From positions 62,001 to 126,000 of the forward strand of contig NZ_AYYT01000003.1 in assembly GCF_001435955.1 (NCBI RefSeq): a DNA stretch of 64,000 nucleotides. Direction: 5' to 3'. This document shows positions 16,571 through 25,312 of the stretch, in pieces. This DNA comes from Ligilactobacillus salivarius DSM 20555 = ATCC 11741. Its GTDB lineage: Bacteria; Bacillota; Bacilli; Lactobacillales; Lactobacillaceae. Below the pieces are notes generated by a model. It had not been told where the DNA came from. It ran no database searches and saw only the letters and a program-made list of their open reading frames with translations. Numbering within the stretch: position 1 is the stretch's first letter; each line of letters begins with the position of its first letter. The position numbers and the translations under genes were made by a program.

Positions 16571-17866
16571 ATGATTTCACGTTATACACGTCCAGAAATG
16601 GCAGCAATTTGGAATGATGAAAAGAAATACGAATGTTGGTTAGCAGTTGAGTTAGCTGCGGATGAAGCTTGGGCAAAGCTTGGTCATATTCCTGATGAAG
16701 ATGTTGAAAAATTAAAGAAAAATGCAAAGATAAATGTAGATCGTATTGCAGAAATAGAAGAAGTAACACATCATGATGTTATTGCATTTACGCGTGCTTT
16801 ATCTGAGACATTAGGTGATGAAAAGAAATGGGTACATTATGGGTTGACGAGTACAGATGTCGTTGATACTGCCTATGGTTATCAATTAAAGCAAGTAAAT
16901 GATATTTTACGTAAAGATTTACAAGAATTTAAAGAAATTGTTGCTCGTAAAGCTAAAAAGTATAAGAATACTGTTATGATGGGACGTACTCATGGAGTCC
17001 ATGCAGAACCTACTACATTTGGCTTGAAATTAGCAAGATGGTATTCTGAGATTAATCGTGATATTGAACGTTTTGAACATGCTGCTAAAGGTGTAGAAGC
17101 TGGTAAAATTAGTGGTGCTGTTGGTACATTTGCAAATATTGATCCTTTTGTTGAAAAATATGTATGTGATAAATTAGGAATTAGAGCACAAGAAATTTCT
17201 AGTCAAGTTTTACCAAGAGATTTACATGCTGAATACTTATCTGCATTGGCTTTAATTGCTACAAGTTTGGAAGAATTTGCAACTGAAATTAGAGGATTGC
17301 AAAAATCTGAAACACGTGAAGTAGAAGAATATTTTGCAAAAGGTCAAAAGGGATCTTCTGCAATGCCACATAAGCGTAATCCTATTGGTTCTGAAAATAT
17401 CTGCGGATTAGCTAGAGTTTGCCGAGGACATATGGTAACTGCCTTTGAAAATGTTTCTTTATGGCATGAACGTGATATCTCTCATTCATCAGCAGAAAGA
17501 ATAATTTTACCTGATACTACAATTTTGATTGATTACATGTTACATCGTTTTGGAAAGATTGTTGAGAATTTAACAGTCTTCCCTGAAAATATGAAACGTA
17601 ATATGGATAGAACATTCGGATTGATTTATAGTGGACGTGTACTTTTGAAATTAATCGATACAGGAATGAGTAGAGAAGAGGCATACGACTTAATTCAACC
17701 AAAAACTGCTGAATCTTGGGATAAGCAAGTTCCATTCCGTCCTTTGTTAGAGCAAGATGAAGAAATTTCTAAGCGTTTATCCAAAGAAGATTTAGATGAT
17801 GCGTTTGATTATCATTGGCATTTACGTCATGTAGATGATATTTTTAAACGCGTGGGATTAGAATAA
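16571..17866 (+). CDS. purB: Adenylosuccinate lyase
   Basis: Cleaves SAICAR and adenylosuccinate to release fumarate in purine synthesis. The 431-residue protein starts [14 protein letters not shown] and carries the superfamily signature [11 protein letters not shown] (around residue 260) plus TSTDVVDTA and [10 protein letters not shown]. The ATG at 16571 lies 6 bases after AAAGGAGAG, 11 bases beyond the purK stop. It forms purE-purK-purB and is followed by a terminator. Confidence 0.97.
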   Translation: MISRYTRPEMAAIWNDEKKYECWLAVELAADEAWAKLGHIPDEDVEKLKKNAKINVDRIAEIEEVTHHDVIAFTRALSETLGDEKKWVHYGLTSTDVVDTAYGYQLKQVNDILRKDLQEFKEIVARKAKKYKNTVMMGRTHGVHAEPTTFGLKLARWYSEINRDIERFEHAAKGVEAGKISGAVGTFANIDPFVEKYVCDKLGIRAQEISSQVLPRDLHAEYLSALALIATSLEEFATEIRGLQKSETREVEEYFAKGQKGSSAMPHKRNPIGSENICGLARVCRGHMVTAFENVSLWHERDISHSSAERIILPDTTILIDYMLHRFGKIVENLTVFPENMKRNMDRTFGLIYSGRVLLKLIDTGMSREEAYDLIQPKTAESWDKQVPFRPLLEQDEEISKRLSKEDLDDAFDYHWHLRHVDDIFKRVGLE

Positions 17867-17880
17867 TAAAATATATATTA

Positions 17881-17917
17881 ACAGAAGTGTATTTTATAAT
17901 ATGCTTCTGTTTTTTTG
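17881..17917 (+). terminator. Terminator after purB
   Basis: ACAGAAG (17881-17887) pairs with CTTCTGT (17904-17910), extended inward by A/T pairs, and is followed by seven T. Confidence 0.9.
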
Positions 17918-17979
17918 GTTTAAAATACTTGTATTTTGAGATAATTATATGATAAAAGTAATTTGAAGGAAGTGATGAA

Positions 17980-18957
17980 ATGTGTACAAGTGTTAGTGTT
18001 ATTTCTGAAGATGGAACACATGTTATGGGAAGAACAATGGATTGGTATGATCTTTATGTGAAACCTATGTATGTTCCCAGGGGATATCAGTGGAAATCAG
18101 CATTTGATAATAAAAAATATATAAACAAATACGCTATAGTTGGTGGAGGTTTTCAAGATAATAATTATATTGATTTAAGTGATGGAGTTAATGAATGTGG
18201 GTTGATGGCCCAAAAATTGACATTTTCTAATGGAGCACAATTGGTTGATGATAAGCATGATGATAAAATCCAACTTGAAGCATATGAATTTGTTACTTAT
18301 ATACTTGGAAATTTTTCTTCAGTAACTGAAGTAGAAGAAAATATAGAGAAAATTGAACTAATGAGTAATGTAATTAATAATACAAAACATGGTGGATCAG
18401 AGTTACATTTTAGTCTTTCAGATGAGAGTGGACGAAATATTGTAGTTGAACCTAGTCAGCACCCAATGAGAATAATTGATAATCCTTTAGGGGTAGTAAC
18501 TAATATGCCTAAATTTGAGCGTCAGTTGGCAAAATTAGAAAATTATATGGAATTTACTGATGAATTTAAAGAAAATTCGATTAAATATGGAAAATTTCAT
18601 GTAACTACTGGAAAACTGGGTGGCAAGAAGACACCACCAGGATCTTACTCTCCAAGCCAAAGATTTATTCGTGCATCTTATTTAAAGGAACTTGTTGATA
18701 TGCCTAAAACACGCGATGAAGCCGTATCGTTAGCATTTGGTATATTAGATACAGTTTCAATTCCTAAGAGTAAAGCACATAGACCGACGTATACAGTTTA
18801 TAGAGCAGTTGCGGTATCAGAGGATAGGACTTATTATTATCAAGCAAATGGGCAAGCTACGGTTAGTGGAATTAAATTAGATGAAGAGCTAGTACAAAAT
18901 ACAGAACCGATAGTATTTAATGTATCGAATATATGGAATCCACAAATGTTAAGTTAA
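17980..18957 (+). CDS. Choloylglycine hydrolase family protein (bile salt hydrolase / penicillin V acylase type)
   Basis: Ntn-hydrolase that cuts an amide bond using an N-terminal cysteine exposed by removal of Met1. The 325-residue sequence has every canonical catalytic residue at its usual number: Cys2, Arg18, Asp21, Asn175 (GVVTNMP) and Arg228 (SPSQRFIRA). No signal peptide is seen, so it is cytoplasmic. The substrate is unclear: GRTMDWYDLY and the loop around residues 58-68 differ from typical bile salt hydrolases, so conjugated bile salts, penicillin V or other N-acyl amides are all possible. GAAGGAAGTG lies before the ATG. It is a single-gene unit. Confidence 0.85.
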   Translation: MCTSVSVISEDGTHVMGRTMDWYDLYVKPMYVPRGYQWKSAFDNKKYINKYAIVGGGFQDNNYIDLSDGVNECGLMAQKLTFSNGAQLVDDKHDDKIQLEAYEFVTYILGNFSSVTEVEENIEKIELMSNVINNTKHGGSELHFSLSDESGRNIVVEPSQHPMRIIDNPLGVVTNMPKFERQLAKLENYMEFTDEFKENSIKYGKFHVTTGKLGGKKTPPGSYSPSQRFIRASYLKELVDMPKTRDEAVSLAFGILDTVSIPKSKAHRPTYTVYRAVAVSEDRTYYYQANGQATVSGIKLDEELVQNTEPIVFNVSNIWNPQMLS

Positions 18958-18965
18958 TAAAAAAA

Positions 18966-18989
18966 GTTGCAGACTTCAAAATCTGCAAC
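18966..18989 (-). terminator. Terminator (distal) for tRNA-Arg
   Basis: GTTGCAGA (18966-18973) pairs with TCTGCAAC (18982-18989). The T run follows on the minus strand, so it stops transcription from the tRNA side; it may also end the upstream + strand gene weakly. Confidence 0.7.
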
Positions 18990-19001
18990 TAAAAATAAAA
19001 A

Positions 19002-19024
19002 AGATCAGGACAAAATCCTGATCT
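19002..19024 (-). terminator. Terminator (proximal) for tRNA-Arg
   Basis: AGATCAGGA (19002-19010) pairs with TCCTGATCT (19016-19024). On the minus strand it is followed by seven T, downstream of the tRNA. It and the next hairpin form a tandem pair in the 385-base gap between the choloylglycine-hydrolase gene and the response regulator. Confidence 0.85.
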
Positions 19025-19037
19025 AACAATTATGAAA

Positions 19038-19111
19038 TGATCCGGGTGAGATTCGAACTCACGACCGTTCGCTTAGAAGGCGAATGCTCTATCCAGCTGA
19101 GCTACCAGACC
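19038..19111 (-). tRNA. tRNA-Arg (anticodon UCU)
   Basis: The 74-base cloverleaf is complete: acceptor stem GGTCTGG with CCGGATC (two G-U pairs), D arm GCTC...GAGC, anticodon stem TTCGC/GCGAA with loop CTTCTAA giving anticodon TCT, T arm GTGAG/CTCAC with TTCGAAT, and discriminator A. The CCA end is not encoded. It reads AGA codons. Two terminators follow on the minus strand. Confidence 0.95.
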
Positions 19112-19282
19112 ATCACAACAAAAATTATTATATGGTATATACTTATAAATGTCAATTGATTTTTTCTAAATAATAATATTTTTTGTTAGAAGAATATTTT
19201 TTAAATGATATTAGAAATGATTACTATAAATAGTTTTAAGTGTAACTTTAATGATAGGCATTTTTGTGGTAAAATGTTAAAA

Positions 19283-19310
19283 TTGCAATGAGTAGAATTT
19301 AAGATATAAT
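19283..19310 (+). promoter_or_regulatory. Promoter of the two-component operon
   Basis: TTGCAA (19283-19288) and TATAAT (19305-19310) are separated by 16 bases, 33 bases before the response-regulator start. Confidence 0.7.
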
Positions 19311-19342
19311 TTATTTGTCATTATTATATAGGAGTGTCGTAT

Positions 19343-20029
19343 ATGAGCAGAATTTTAATAATTGAGGACGAAAAAAATTTATCTCGTTTTGTTGAACTTG
19401 AATTACAACATGAAGGATACGAGACAGAAGTATGTAAAAATGGACGACAAGGTTTAGAATTGGCACTGGACGAAGATTGGGATGCCATTTTATTAGATTT
19501 AATGTTACCTGAATTAAATGGTTTGGAAGTTTGTCGTCGTGTTCGTCAAGTGAAGAATACACCAATTATCATGATGACTGCAAGAGATTCAGTTATCGAC
19601 AGAGTTTCAGGTCTAGATCATGGGGCAGATGACTATATTGTAAAACCATTTGCTATTGAAGAATTACTAGCAAGATTAAGAGCCGTTTTGCGTCGTGTAG
19701 AGCTAGAAAATGAACAAAATGGAAATAAACAAACAACACTAACATATCGCGACTTAACTATTGAAAAGGAAAATAGAGTTGTAAGACGTGGAGATGAAAT
19801 CATAGAATTAACTAAGAGAGAGTATGAACTACTATTAACGTTGATGGAAAATATAAATGTTGTTTTAGCTAGAGATACACTTTTGAAGAAAGTATGGGGA
19901 TATGAAACACAAATAGAAACAAATGTTGTGGATGTTTATATCCGTTATTTACGTAATAAGATTGATCGTCCTGGAGAAGACAGCTATATCCAAACAGTTC
20001 GTGGTACTGGATATGTAATGCGTTCCTAA
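19343..20029 (+). CDS. OmpR/PhoB-family response regulator (ArlR/CsrR-like)
   Basis: DNA-binding regulator of 228 residues. The receiver domain has acidic residues at 8-9 (IIEDE), phosphoacceptor Asp52 (ILLDLMLPE), Thr (MMTARD) and Lys (YIVKPF). A C-terminal winged helix (LTKREYELLLTL, VDVYIRYLRNKI, VRGTGYVM) follows. Sequence resembles ArlR/CsrR/CovR regulators; what it controls cannot be told. The ATG at 19343 follows AGGAGTG. It is 19 bases before its sensor kinase gene. Confidence 0.92.
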   Translation: MSRILIIEDEKNLSRFVELELQHEGYETEVCKNGRQGLELALDEDWDAILLDLMLPELNGLEVCRRVRQVKNTPIIMMTARDSVIDRVSGLDHGADDYIVKPFAIEELLARLRAVLRRVELENEQNGNKQTTLTYRDLTIEKENRVVRRGDEIIELTKREYELLLTLMENINVVLARDTLLKKVWGYETQIETNVVDVYIRYLRNKIDRPGEDSYIQTVRGTGYVMRS

Positions 20030-20048
20030 AAATTAAGGTGTTGATAAT

Positions 20049-21539
20049 ATGGAAACGACGAATGAAAAGAAAAAGAAAAAGTTTTTTTCGATTAACTTAA
20101 AATGGTCGTTGGGAACAGGTCTAGGTGTTGTTATAATTTTTGCCGTTTTTGCAACACTTTTATTTCAAAGTTTTTCCAGTCTTTTAATAAGACAAGAAAA
20201 GGGACATTCAGAAGAGGCGATGAATGCTGTAACTTTAAGGTTAGCGCAATCTAATAGTACACTTACAGATACTGGTGTAAGGGATATTCTTAGCTCTTCT
20301 TGGAATGATGATATTCAGAATAGGAAACAAGCAGCAATATATTCTGATTCTGTTTTGACTGCAACTTCAGGAAAAAATATAGGAATTAGTGTTTATAGTG
20401 TTAATAAAGAATTGCTATTTGCTTCTAGAGGAGTATTAGTAGATTTTTCTAGCAAAAATAAACAAAAAATCACGAAAATCAATGGACAAACTGTATATAT
20501 AGTTAGAAGACCTGTTTATTCAAATAAAAGTAATAAATTAATTGGATATGTACAAGTCACTAATAAATTAGTAGATTACGATGCTACTAGACATAAGTTA
20601 ATATTGATATTTATTGTTTTTGGTGTAACTGCTGGGTTAGCTAGTGCTTTAGTTGGATATGTACTTTCAGCATGGTTATTAAGACCAATAGAACTTATAA
20701 ATGAAACAATTGGTAAAATAAATACAGATGATGAAAGAGACTCCTTAGCTAACGTTAGAGTTCCGATTCTAAATCAAAATGATGAACTATCAGAATTAAG
20801 CAATTTATTTAATGATATGCTTGATAGAATGGAAAGATACATTCAACAACAACAACAATTTGTAGAAGATGTATCGCATGAATTGAGAACACCTGTGGCG
20901 ATTATTCAAGGACATTTGGACTTATTAAGTAGATGGGGCAAGGATGATCCACAGATATTGGAAGAATCTATTTCAGCATCATTACAGGAAATAACAAGAA
21001 TGAAAAGTTTAGTTCAGGAAATGTTAGATTTATCTAGAGCAGAACAAGTAGAGTTGCAATTTGGTAATGAAGTTAGCGATGCAAGAGAAGTAGGATTACA
21101 AGTATTCAATAATTTCAAGATGATACATCCAGATTTTACATTTGTTTTGGATAATGATTTAAAAAATAATACACCAGTAAAAATTTATAGAAATCATTTG
21201 GAACAAGTGTTAATTATTCTGATGGATAATGCAGTAAAATATTCTCAAGATAGAAAAGAAGTTCATATGTCAATTTCGAAGAATAGTAAGTTGGTTGAAT
21301 TTGTTGTTCAAGATTTTGGGGTTGGAATTTCACAGGAAAATATAGATAAGATCTTTGATAGGTTTTATCGAGTTGATAAGGCACGTAGCCGAGATAAGGG
21401 TGGTAATGGACTTGGATTGTCAATTGCTAGAAAGTTAGTTGAAGGCTATCATGGATCTATGTCTGTTGAGAGTGTCGAAGGACAGGGTTCCTTATTTAGA
21501 ATTTCTTTACCATTGGTAGACTTAGATAATAAAAAATAA
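20049..21539 (+). CDS. Sensor histidine kinase (ArlS/CsrS-like)
   Basis: Membrane kinase of 496 residues. Two membrane segments (about 21-42 and 184-210) bracket an extracellular sensor of about 140 residues, then HAMP (about 211-265), HisKA with His277 in FVEDVSHELRTP, and HATPase_c with LIILMDNAVKYS, DFGVGIS and GGNGLGLSIARK. The dimerisation segment strongly resembles ArlS-type kinases of lactobacilli and staphylococci, but the signal is unknown. It is cotranscribed with the regulator gene and followed by a terminator. Confidence 0.92.
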   Translation: METTNEKKKKKFFSINLKWSLGTGLGVVIIFAVFATLLFQSFSSLLIRQEKGHSEEAMNAVTLRLAQSNSTLTDTGVRDILSSSWNDDIQNRKQAAIYSDSVLTATSGKNIGISVYSVNKELLFASRGVLVDFSSKNKQKITKINGQTVYIVRRPVYSNKSNKLIGYVQVTNKLVDYDATRHKLILIFIVFGVTAGLASALVGYVLSAWLLRPIELINETIGKINTDDERDSLANVRVPILNQNDELSELSNLFNDMLDRMERYIQQQQQFVEDVSHELRTPVAIIQGHLDLLSRWGKDDPQILEESISASLQEITRMKSLVQEMLDLSRAEQVELQFGNEVSDAREVGLQVFNNFKMIHPDFTFVLDNDLKNNTPVKIYRNHLEQVLIILMDNAVKYSQDRKEVHMSISKNSKLVEFVVQDFGVGISQENIDKIFDRFYRVDKARSRDKGGNGLGLSIARKLVEGYHGSMSVESVEGQGSLFRISLPLVDLDNKK

Positions 21540-21575
21540 GAAGTATGGCAAGTAAGTCATACTTCTTATTTTTTA
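21536..21575 (+). terminator. Terminator after the sensor kinase
   Basis: ATAAGAAGTATG (21536-21547), which includes the stop codon, pairs with CATACTTCTTAT (21558-21569) and is followed by six T. Confidence 0.9.
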
Positions 21576-21658
21576 TATAGCTTTAAGAATGAAATTGGTT
21601 AAAAAAGAGGCTAGGGGAAAACCATATTTTTAGATGAATTTTAGAAAATAGTTATATT

Positions 21659-21711
21659 AAAAGCCGCTAGGAATCAATGTTTTTAGTAACGTGATTTCTA
21701 GCGGCTTTTTC
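21659..21711. terminator. Bidirectional terminator before yidC
   Basis: AAAAGCCGCTAG (21659-21670) pairs with CTAGCGGCTTTT (21698-21709), with a further AATCA/TGATT helix inside. It sits between the convergent kinase and yidC genes. Confidence 0.88.
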
Positions 21712-21739
21712 TAGTCTCGATATAAAAAGTTATATTTGA

Positions 21740-22663
21740 TCATTTCTTACGATTTTGCTTACCAGCGTTTCTTTTACGATTTTTTTCATGCATATCCTTA
21801 GAAACTGAGGTTACTTTCTTTTCATCATCAGTCTTCTTTACAGGTGATTCAACGGTAACTTCTTTAATTGGTTTATTTTTCAGCTCTTTTTTAATATCCT
21901 TACGAATTCTAGGACGCATGAAATTAATAATTAGAGTTTGAATGCAAGCAAAAATACCACCAATAAAGAAATACAATCCTAAACCAGCAGGGGAAATGTA
22001 TGTCATTCCAGTTAGCATTACTGGAGATACAATAATCATTGATTGCATTTGCTTTTTTTGTTCTTCAGGTAGTCCTAATGTAGACAACCAACCTTGTAAA
22101 GCATAAATAACAAATGTTAGCACAACAAAAGTAAAACTTCTATGACCTAAGTTAATTCCCATAAAAGTTGTCTTAGATAACTCAGGAGAATATTGTATTG
22201 CCGCATATAAAGCAGCGAAGATAGGCATTTGTATAAGTAATGGAAGACAACCAATTCCACCAACCATAGAAATATTATTTTCTTGGTAAAGTTTCATCAT
22301 AGCTTGGCTAGCAGCATTTCTCTCTTCAGGAGTCTTGGCATTTTTTTGCTGCTCTTGAATTTTAGCAAGTTGAGGTCTAATCATTGCAATTTTTTCTTGT
22401 TGAATGGTTGCTTTTTTAGATTGATTAATCATAATAGGCATCATAATTAATCGAACAATGAAAGTAATAACTATGATTGACCAGCCATAGCTTCCACCTA
22501 GAACACCGGATAGCCATTCCAATAAATGTTGAGTAGGTATAGCTAATTTTTCGTAAATGAATCCATAGGGTTTTCCATCCTTGGTTCTTTGTACACAACC
22601 ACTTAATAATAGAGCGATTGTGAGAAATGAAGGTAATAGTATGTATTTTTTATTTTTATTCAT
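21740..22663 (-). CDS. yidC: Membrane protein insertase YidC
   Basis: Inserts membrane proteins. The 307-residue protein has a lipoprotein signal peptide ending LLLSGC (Cys23), five predicted membrane segments and the conserved groove arginine Arg71 in FIVRLIMMP. The PLLIQMPIF and YFIGGIFACIQTLI segments are typical of Oxa1/YidC. The C-terminus is a Lys-rich tail (about 255-307), suited to ribosome contact. Lactobacilli usually carry two YidC paralogues; which one this is cannot be told here. Binding site AAAGGGA precedes the ATG on the minus strand. Confidence 0.95.
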   Translation of the reverse strand: MNKNKKYILLPSFLTIALLLSGCVQRTKDGKPYGFIYEKLAIPTQHLLEWLSGVLGGSYGWSIIVITFIVRLIMMPIMINQSKKATIQQEKIAMIRPQLAKIQEQQKNAKTPEERNAASQAMMKLYQENNISMVGGIGCLPLLIQMPIFAALYAAIQYSPELSKTTFMGINLGHRSFTFVVLTFVIYALQGWLSTLGLPEEQKKQMQSMIIVSPVMLTGMTYISPAGLGLYFFIGGIFACIQTLIINFMRPRIRKDIKKELKNKPIKEVTVESPVKKTDDEKKVTSVSKDMHEKNRKRNAGKQNRKK

Positions 22664-22734
22664 TAATAATTCCCTTTCATATTTATTCTGTAGAATACTA
22701 TACTTGATTAAACGTTTTTTTTCAATATAAAAAT

Positions 22735-22764
22735 AAACAAGCGGATACAGTGAAACGCTTGTTT
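22735..22764 (-). terminator. Terminator after acyP
   Basis: AAACAAGCG (22735-22743) pairs with CGCTTGTTT (22756-22764). On the minus strand a T-rich tract follows, so it probably ends the acyP transcript before yidC. Confidence 0.75.
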
Positions 22765-22770
22765 AAACAA

Positions 22771-23043
22771 CTAATAAGTTACAGAAAAGTCATTATATGT
22801 TTTTACAGGAATTTCTGAAACTTCAATTTTTGTAACTTTAGCAAATGGATTTTTTGGAGCTTTTATAGAAGATATGAATTGCGATAATAATAGACTATTT
22901 CCCTGTGCTTCAATATAAACAGTTCCATCGCTTTGGTTACGTACAATTCCCTTAATACCCATATTATCAGCGATAGCTTTAGTTGTATAACGGAATCCAA
23001 CACCTTGGACGGTACCGAAAACAATAATCTTATAATTTTTCAA
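22771..23043 (-). CDS. acyP: Acylphosphatase
   Basis: 90-residue acylphosphatase that hydrolyses carboxyl-phosphate bonds in small acyl phosphates. The catalytic Arg18 lies in GTVQGVGFRYT and Asn36 in IVRNQSDGTVYIEAQG. A TTG start at 23043 is preferred since GGTGGTGAT lies just upstream; the in-frame GTG codons at 23055 and 23052 are part of that site. It is divergent from mvaS and separated from yidC by a terminator. Confidence 0.93.
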   Translation of the reverse strand: MKNYKIIVFGTVQGVGFRYTTKAIADNMGIKGIVRNQSDGTVYIEAQGNSLLLSQFISSIKAPKNPFAKVTKIEVSEIPVKTYNDFSVTY

Positions 23044-23155
23044 ACTTATCACCACCTGTTATCATTATACTAAAAAATAAGACATGAACGTTTAATAACC
23101 TTAAAAAACGTGATAACATAAGTTAGATAACTAATTGAAAGTAGAGTGTATATTG

Positions 23156-24319
23156 ATGGATATAGGAATTGATAAAATTAATTTTTTTACTTCTAATTTA
23201 TACGTAGATATGACTGAACTAGCAATTGCCAGAAATGAGGATCCAGATAAATATCTTATAGGTATAGGTCAAAGTAAAATGGCAGTAATTCCACATACTC
23301 AAGATATAGTTACGATGGGTGCGAATGCTGCAGAATCTATGCTCACAAATGAAGATAAAGAAAGCATTGATTTGGTAATTGTGGGGACAGAATCAGGAAT
23401 AGATAATTCTAAATCAGCAGCTGCTTATATTGCTGATTTGTTAGGTCTAAGAGATGATATTAGAACTTTTGAAATAAAGCAAGCATGTTATGGTGCAACA
23501 GCTGCGTTACAAATGGCTAAAGCACAAGTTGCGTTAAATCCGGATAGTAAAGCGTTAATTATAGGTGCAGATATTGCTAAATACGGATTGAATACTCCTG
23601 GTGAAGTAACACAAGGTGGTGGAGCAGTTGCAATGTTAGTTAGTGCTAATCCTAAATTATTGTCATTTGAAGGAGGTTCGACATATCTATCACGTAATAT
23701 AATGGACTTTTGGAGACCTCTTGGACATAGCGAGGCTTTAGTTGACGGAAAATATTCATCAAACGTATATTTAGACTTTTTTAATAATGTTTATAGTAAT
23801 TATAAAGATAAGACTGGATTTACTATTGATAATTTTGAAGCTCTTTTATTTCATTTGCCATATACTAAAATGGGATTAAAAGCATTACGAGAAGCACAAA
23901 AAGATGCAGATGCTAAAGTGTCAGCTAAATTAGCTCATAGATTTGAAGATTCACGCTTGTACAATCGACAAGTAGGCAATTTGTATACGGGTTCCTTATA
24001 TTTAAGCCTATTATCATTATTAGAAAACAATGATGATTTAAAATCTGGTGACAGATTAGGTCTATTTAGTTATGGTTCTGGAGCACAGGGAGAATTCTTT
24101 GCTATGCTTTTGAGAAAGGATTATCGTAAATATTTAATGAATACAACAAATGAGTTTCTACAAAAAAGAACACGTATTTCTGTCGAAGAGTACGAAAAAA
24201 TTTATTTAAGGAGCTTACATTATGAAAATAATAGTGAATTAGATTTAGATATGGATGATGCTCAATTTGTTTTAACAGGCATAAAGGAAAATCAAAGACA
24301 ATATAAAAATAGAATTTAA
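23156..24319 (+). CDS. mvaS: Hydroxymethylglutaryl-CoA synthase
   Basis: Condenses acetyl-CoA with acetoacetyl-CoA to HMG-CoA, the first committed step of the mevalonate route to isoprenoids. The 387-residue thiolase-fold protein has nucleophile Cys111 in IKQACYGATAALQ, the same number as in E. faecalis MvaS, plus GADIAKYG, GGGAVAMLV and the FHLPYTKMG His region. The ATG at 23156 follows AAAGTAGAG; a longer in-frame TTG at 23135 lacks a binding site. ispA and uppS elsewhere in the window use the products of this route. Confidence 0.95.
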   Translation: MDIGIDKINFFTSNLYVDMTELAIARNEDPDKYLIGIGQSKMAVIPHTQDIVTMGANAAESMLTNEDKESIDLVIVGTESGIDNSKSAAAYIADLLGLRDDIRTFEIKQACYGATAALQMAKAQVALNPDSKALIIGADIAKYGLNTPGEVTQGGGAVAMLVSANPKLLSFEGGSTYLSRNIMDFWRPLGHSEALVDGKYSSNVYLDFFNNVYSNYKDKTGFTIDNFEALLFHLPYTKMGLKALREAQKDADAKVSAKLAHRFEDSRLYNRQVGNLYTGSLYLSLLSLLENNDDLKSGDRLGLFSYGSGAQGEFFAMLLRKDYRKYLMNTTNEFLQKRTRISVEEYEKIYLRSLHYENNSELDLDMDDAQFVLTGIKENQRQYKNRI

Positions 24320-24429
24320 ATAATTTTTATTCTAATCTTAATTATGTCAAGCTTTAGAACTAAAGGAATATTTGGTAAAATAAGATTATAGTTTTATTTA
24401 AAAATTAATGATTATTAAGGAGAGTTCAA

Positions 24430-25311
24430 ATGGCGGATTCAAACCAATTTAATTTATCAGACCATGACTATGCGACAAAAGAGTTATCTAACTCATTGAT
24501 AAGCAAAATAGAATATTTAAAGGTTTTAAACGATGCTATTGACGAGCAAGACGACCGATTAGTTTATCAATTAATAGACGGTCAACGCTACTCCAAAGAA
24601 ATTTTAAAAGCAAAACATAGCGTAGCAGATATAGAAAATGAAAGTTTAATTTTAGATGTTCATGATAAAATAAGTGCTTTTTTGAGTAAAAAGTTAATTA
24701 CTTATTTACGTGAAATGTATCCTTTCTTTTATTTTGAAGAGATAGGTGTAGGGCGTTTTCAATTTTATTTTGGAAATTGGTGGGGACGACGCTTATTTGG
24801 TGAATTAGATGTATTGAATGTCGAATTCAAATTTAATGCTGAAGAATACGAAAAGTTATCTCGAGCATTTGAATTAGAAGTAGAGAATAAAAGATATAAT
24901 ACAGATGAAATTAATAAAATTTCTGAAGAGACAGATTCTTTACAAGAGTTAATAGACGGACAAGACAGTCGTGATCAACGTAAAGATGAAATAAGAAAAG
25001 AATTGAAGAGACAATCTCAGGAAAAAGTAAGTTTCTGGGAGCAATCTAAACAAAAGGAACAAAGACAAAAGTTAATGTCGGAGTTATCAAAACTAACTGA
25101 TTTAGATGAAGCAGCAAATAATGCGTATCAAAAGATTCGTGAAAATGAAGAAAAAGTTTTGAATTTATCGAAAGAAGATACATTATTAGGCTATGAAAAG
25201 CAAAGTATTATTACAAAGTTTGGTACATTTGAAAACTTTATTGACCATAATAATTCTCTATATCGTGATTATATTGCTGATTTAATTGCAAGAAAAGGGA
25301 GAGTAGATTAG
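24430..25311 (+). CDS. Uncharacterised coiled-coil protein, 293 residues
   Basis: I do not recognise a characterised family. The N-terminal half (about 1-155) is mixed and rich in aromatics, with YPFFYFEEIGVGRFQFYFG and WWGRRLFGELDVLN. Residues about 155-260 are highly charged and predicted coiled coil (KDEIRKELKRQ, REKVLNL type repeats). There is no signal peptide or membrane segment. Such proteins are sometimes misannotated as SbcC-like, but no Walker motif is present. AAGGAGAG lies 6 bases before the ATG. It is the first of three consecutive unknown genes, with one base between it and the next. Confidence 0.75.
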   Translation: MADSNQFNLSDHDYATKELSNSLISKIEYLKVLNDAIDEQDDRLVYQLIDGQRYSKEILKAKHSVADIENESLILDVHDKISAFLSKKLITYLREMYPFFYFEEIGVGRFQFYFGNWWGRRLFGELDVLNVEFKFNAEEYEKLSRAFELEVENKRYNTDEINKISEETDSLQELIDGQDSRDQRKDEIRKELKRQSQEKVSFWEQSKQKEQRQKLMSELSKLTDLDEAANNAYQKIRENEEKVLNLSKEDTLLGYEKQSIITKFGTFENFIDHNNSLYRDYIADLIARKGRVD

Positions 25312-25312
25312 T

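Noticed and set aside
23080-23100. GAACGTTTAATAACC as a second LexA box
   Set aside because: Lacks the CGAAC-N4-GTTYG spacing; only the left half resembles the site.
24333-24392. TAATCTTA / TAAGATTA inverted repeat after mvaS
   Set aside because: The arms are about 43 bases apart and A/T-rich with no T run; too weak to call a terminator or operator.
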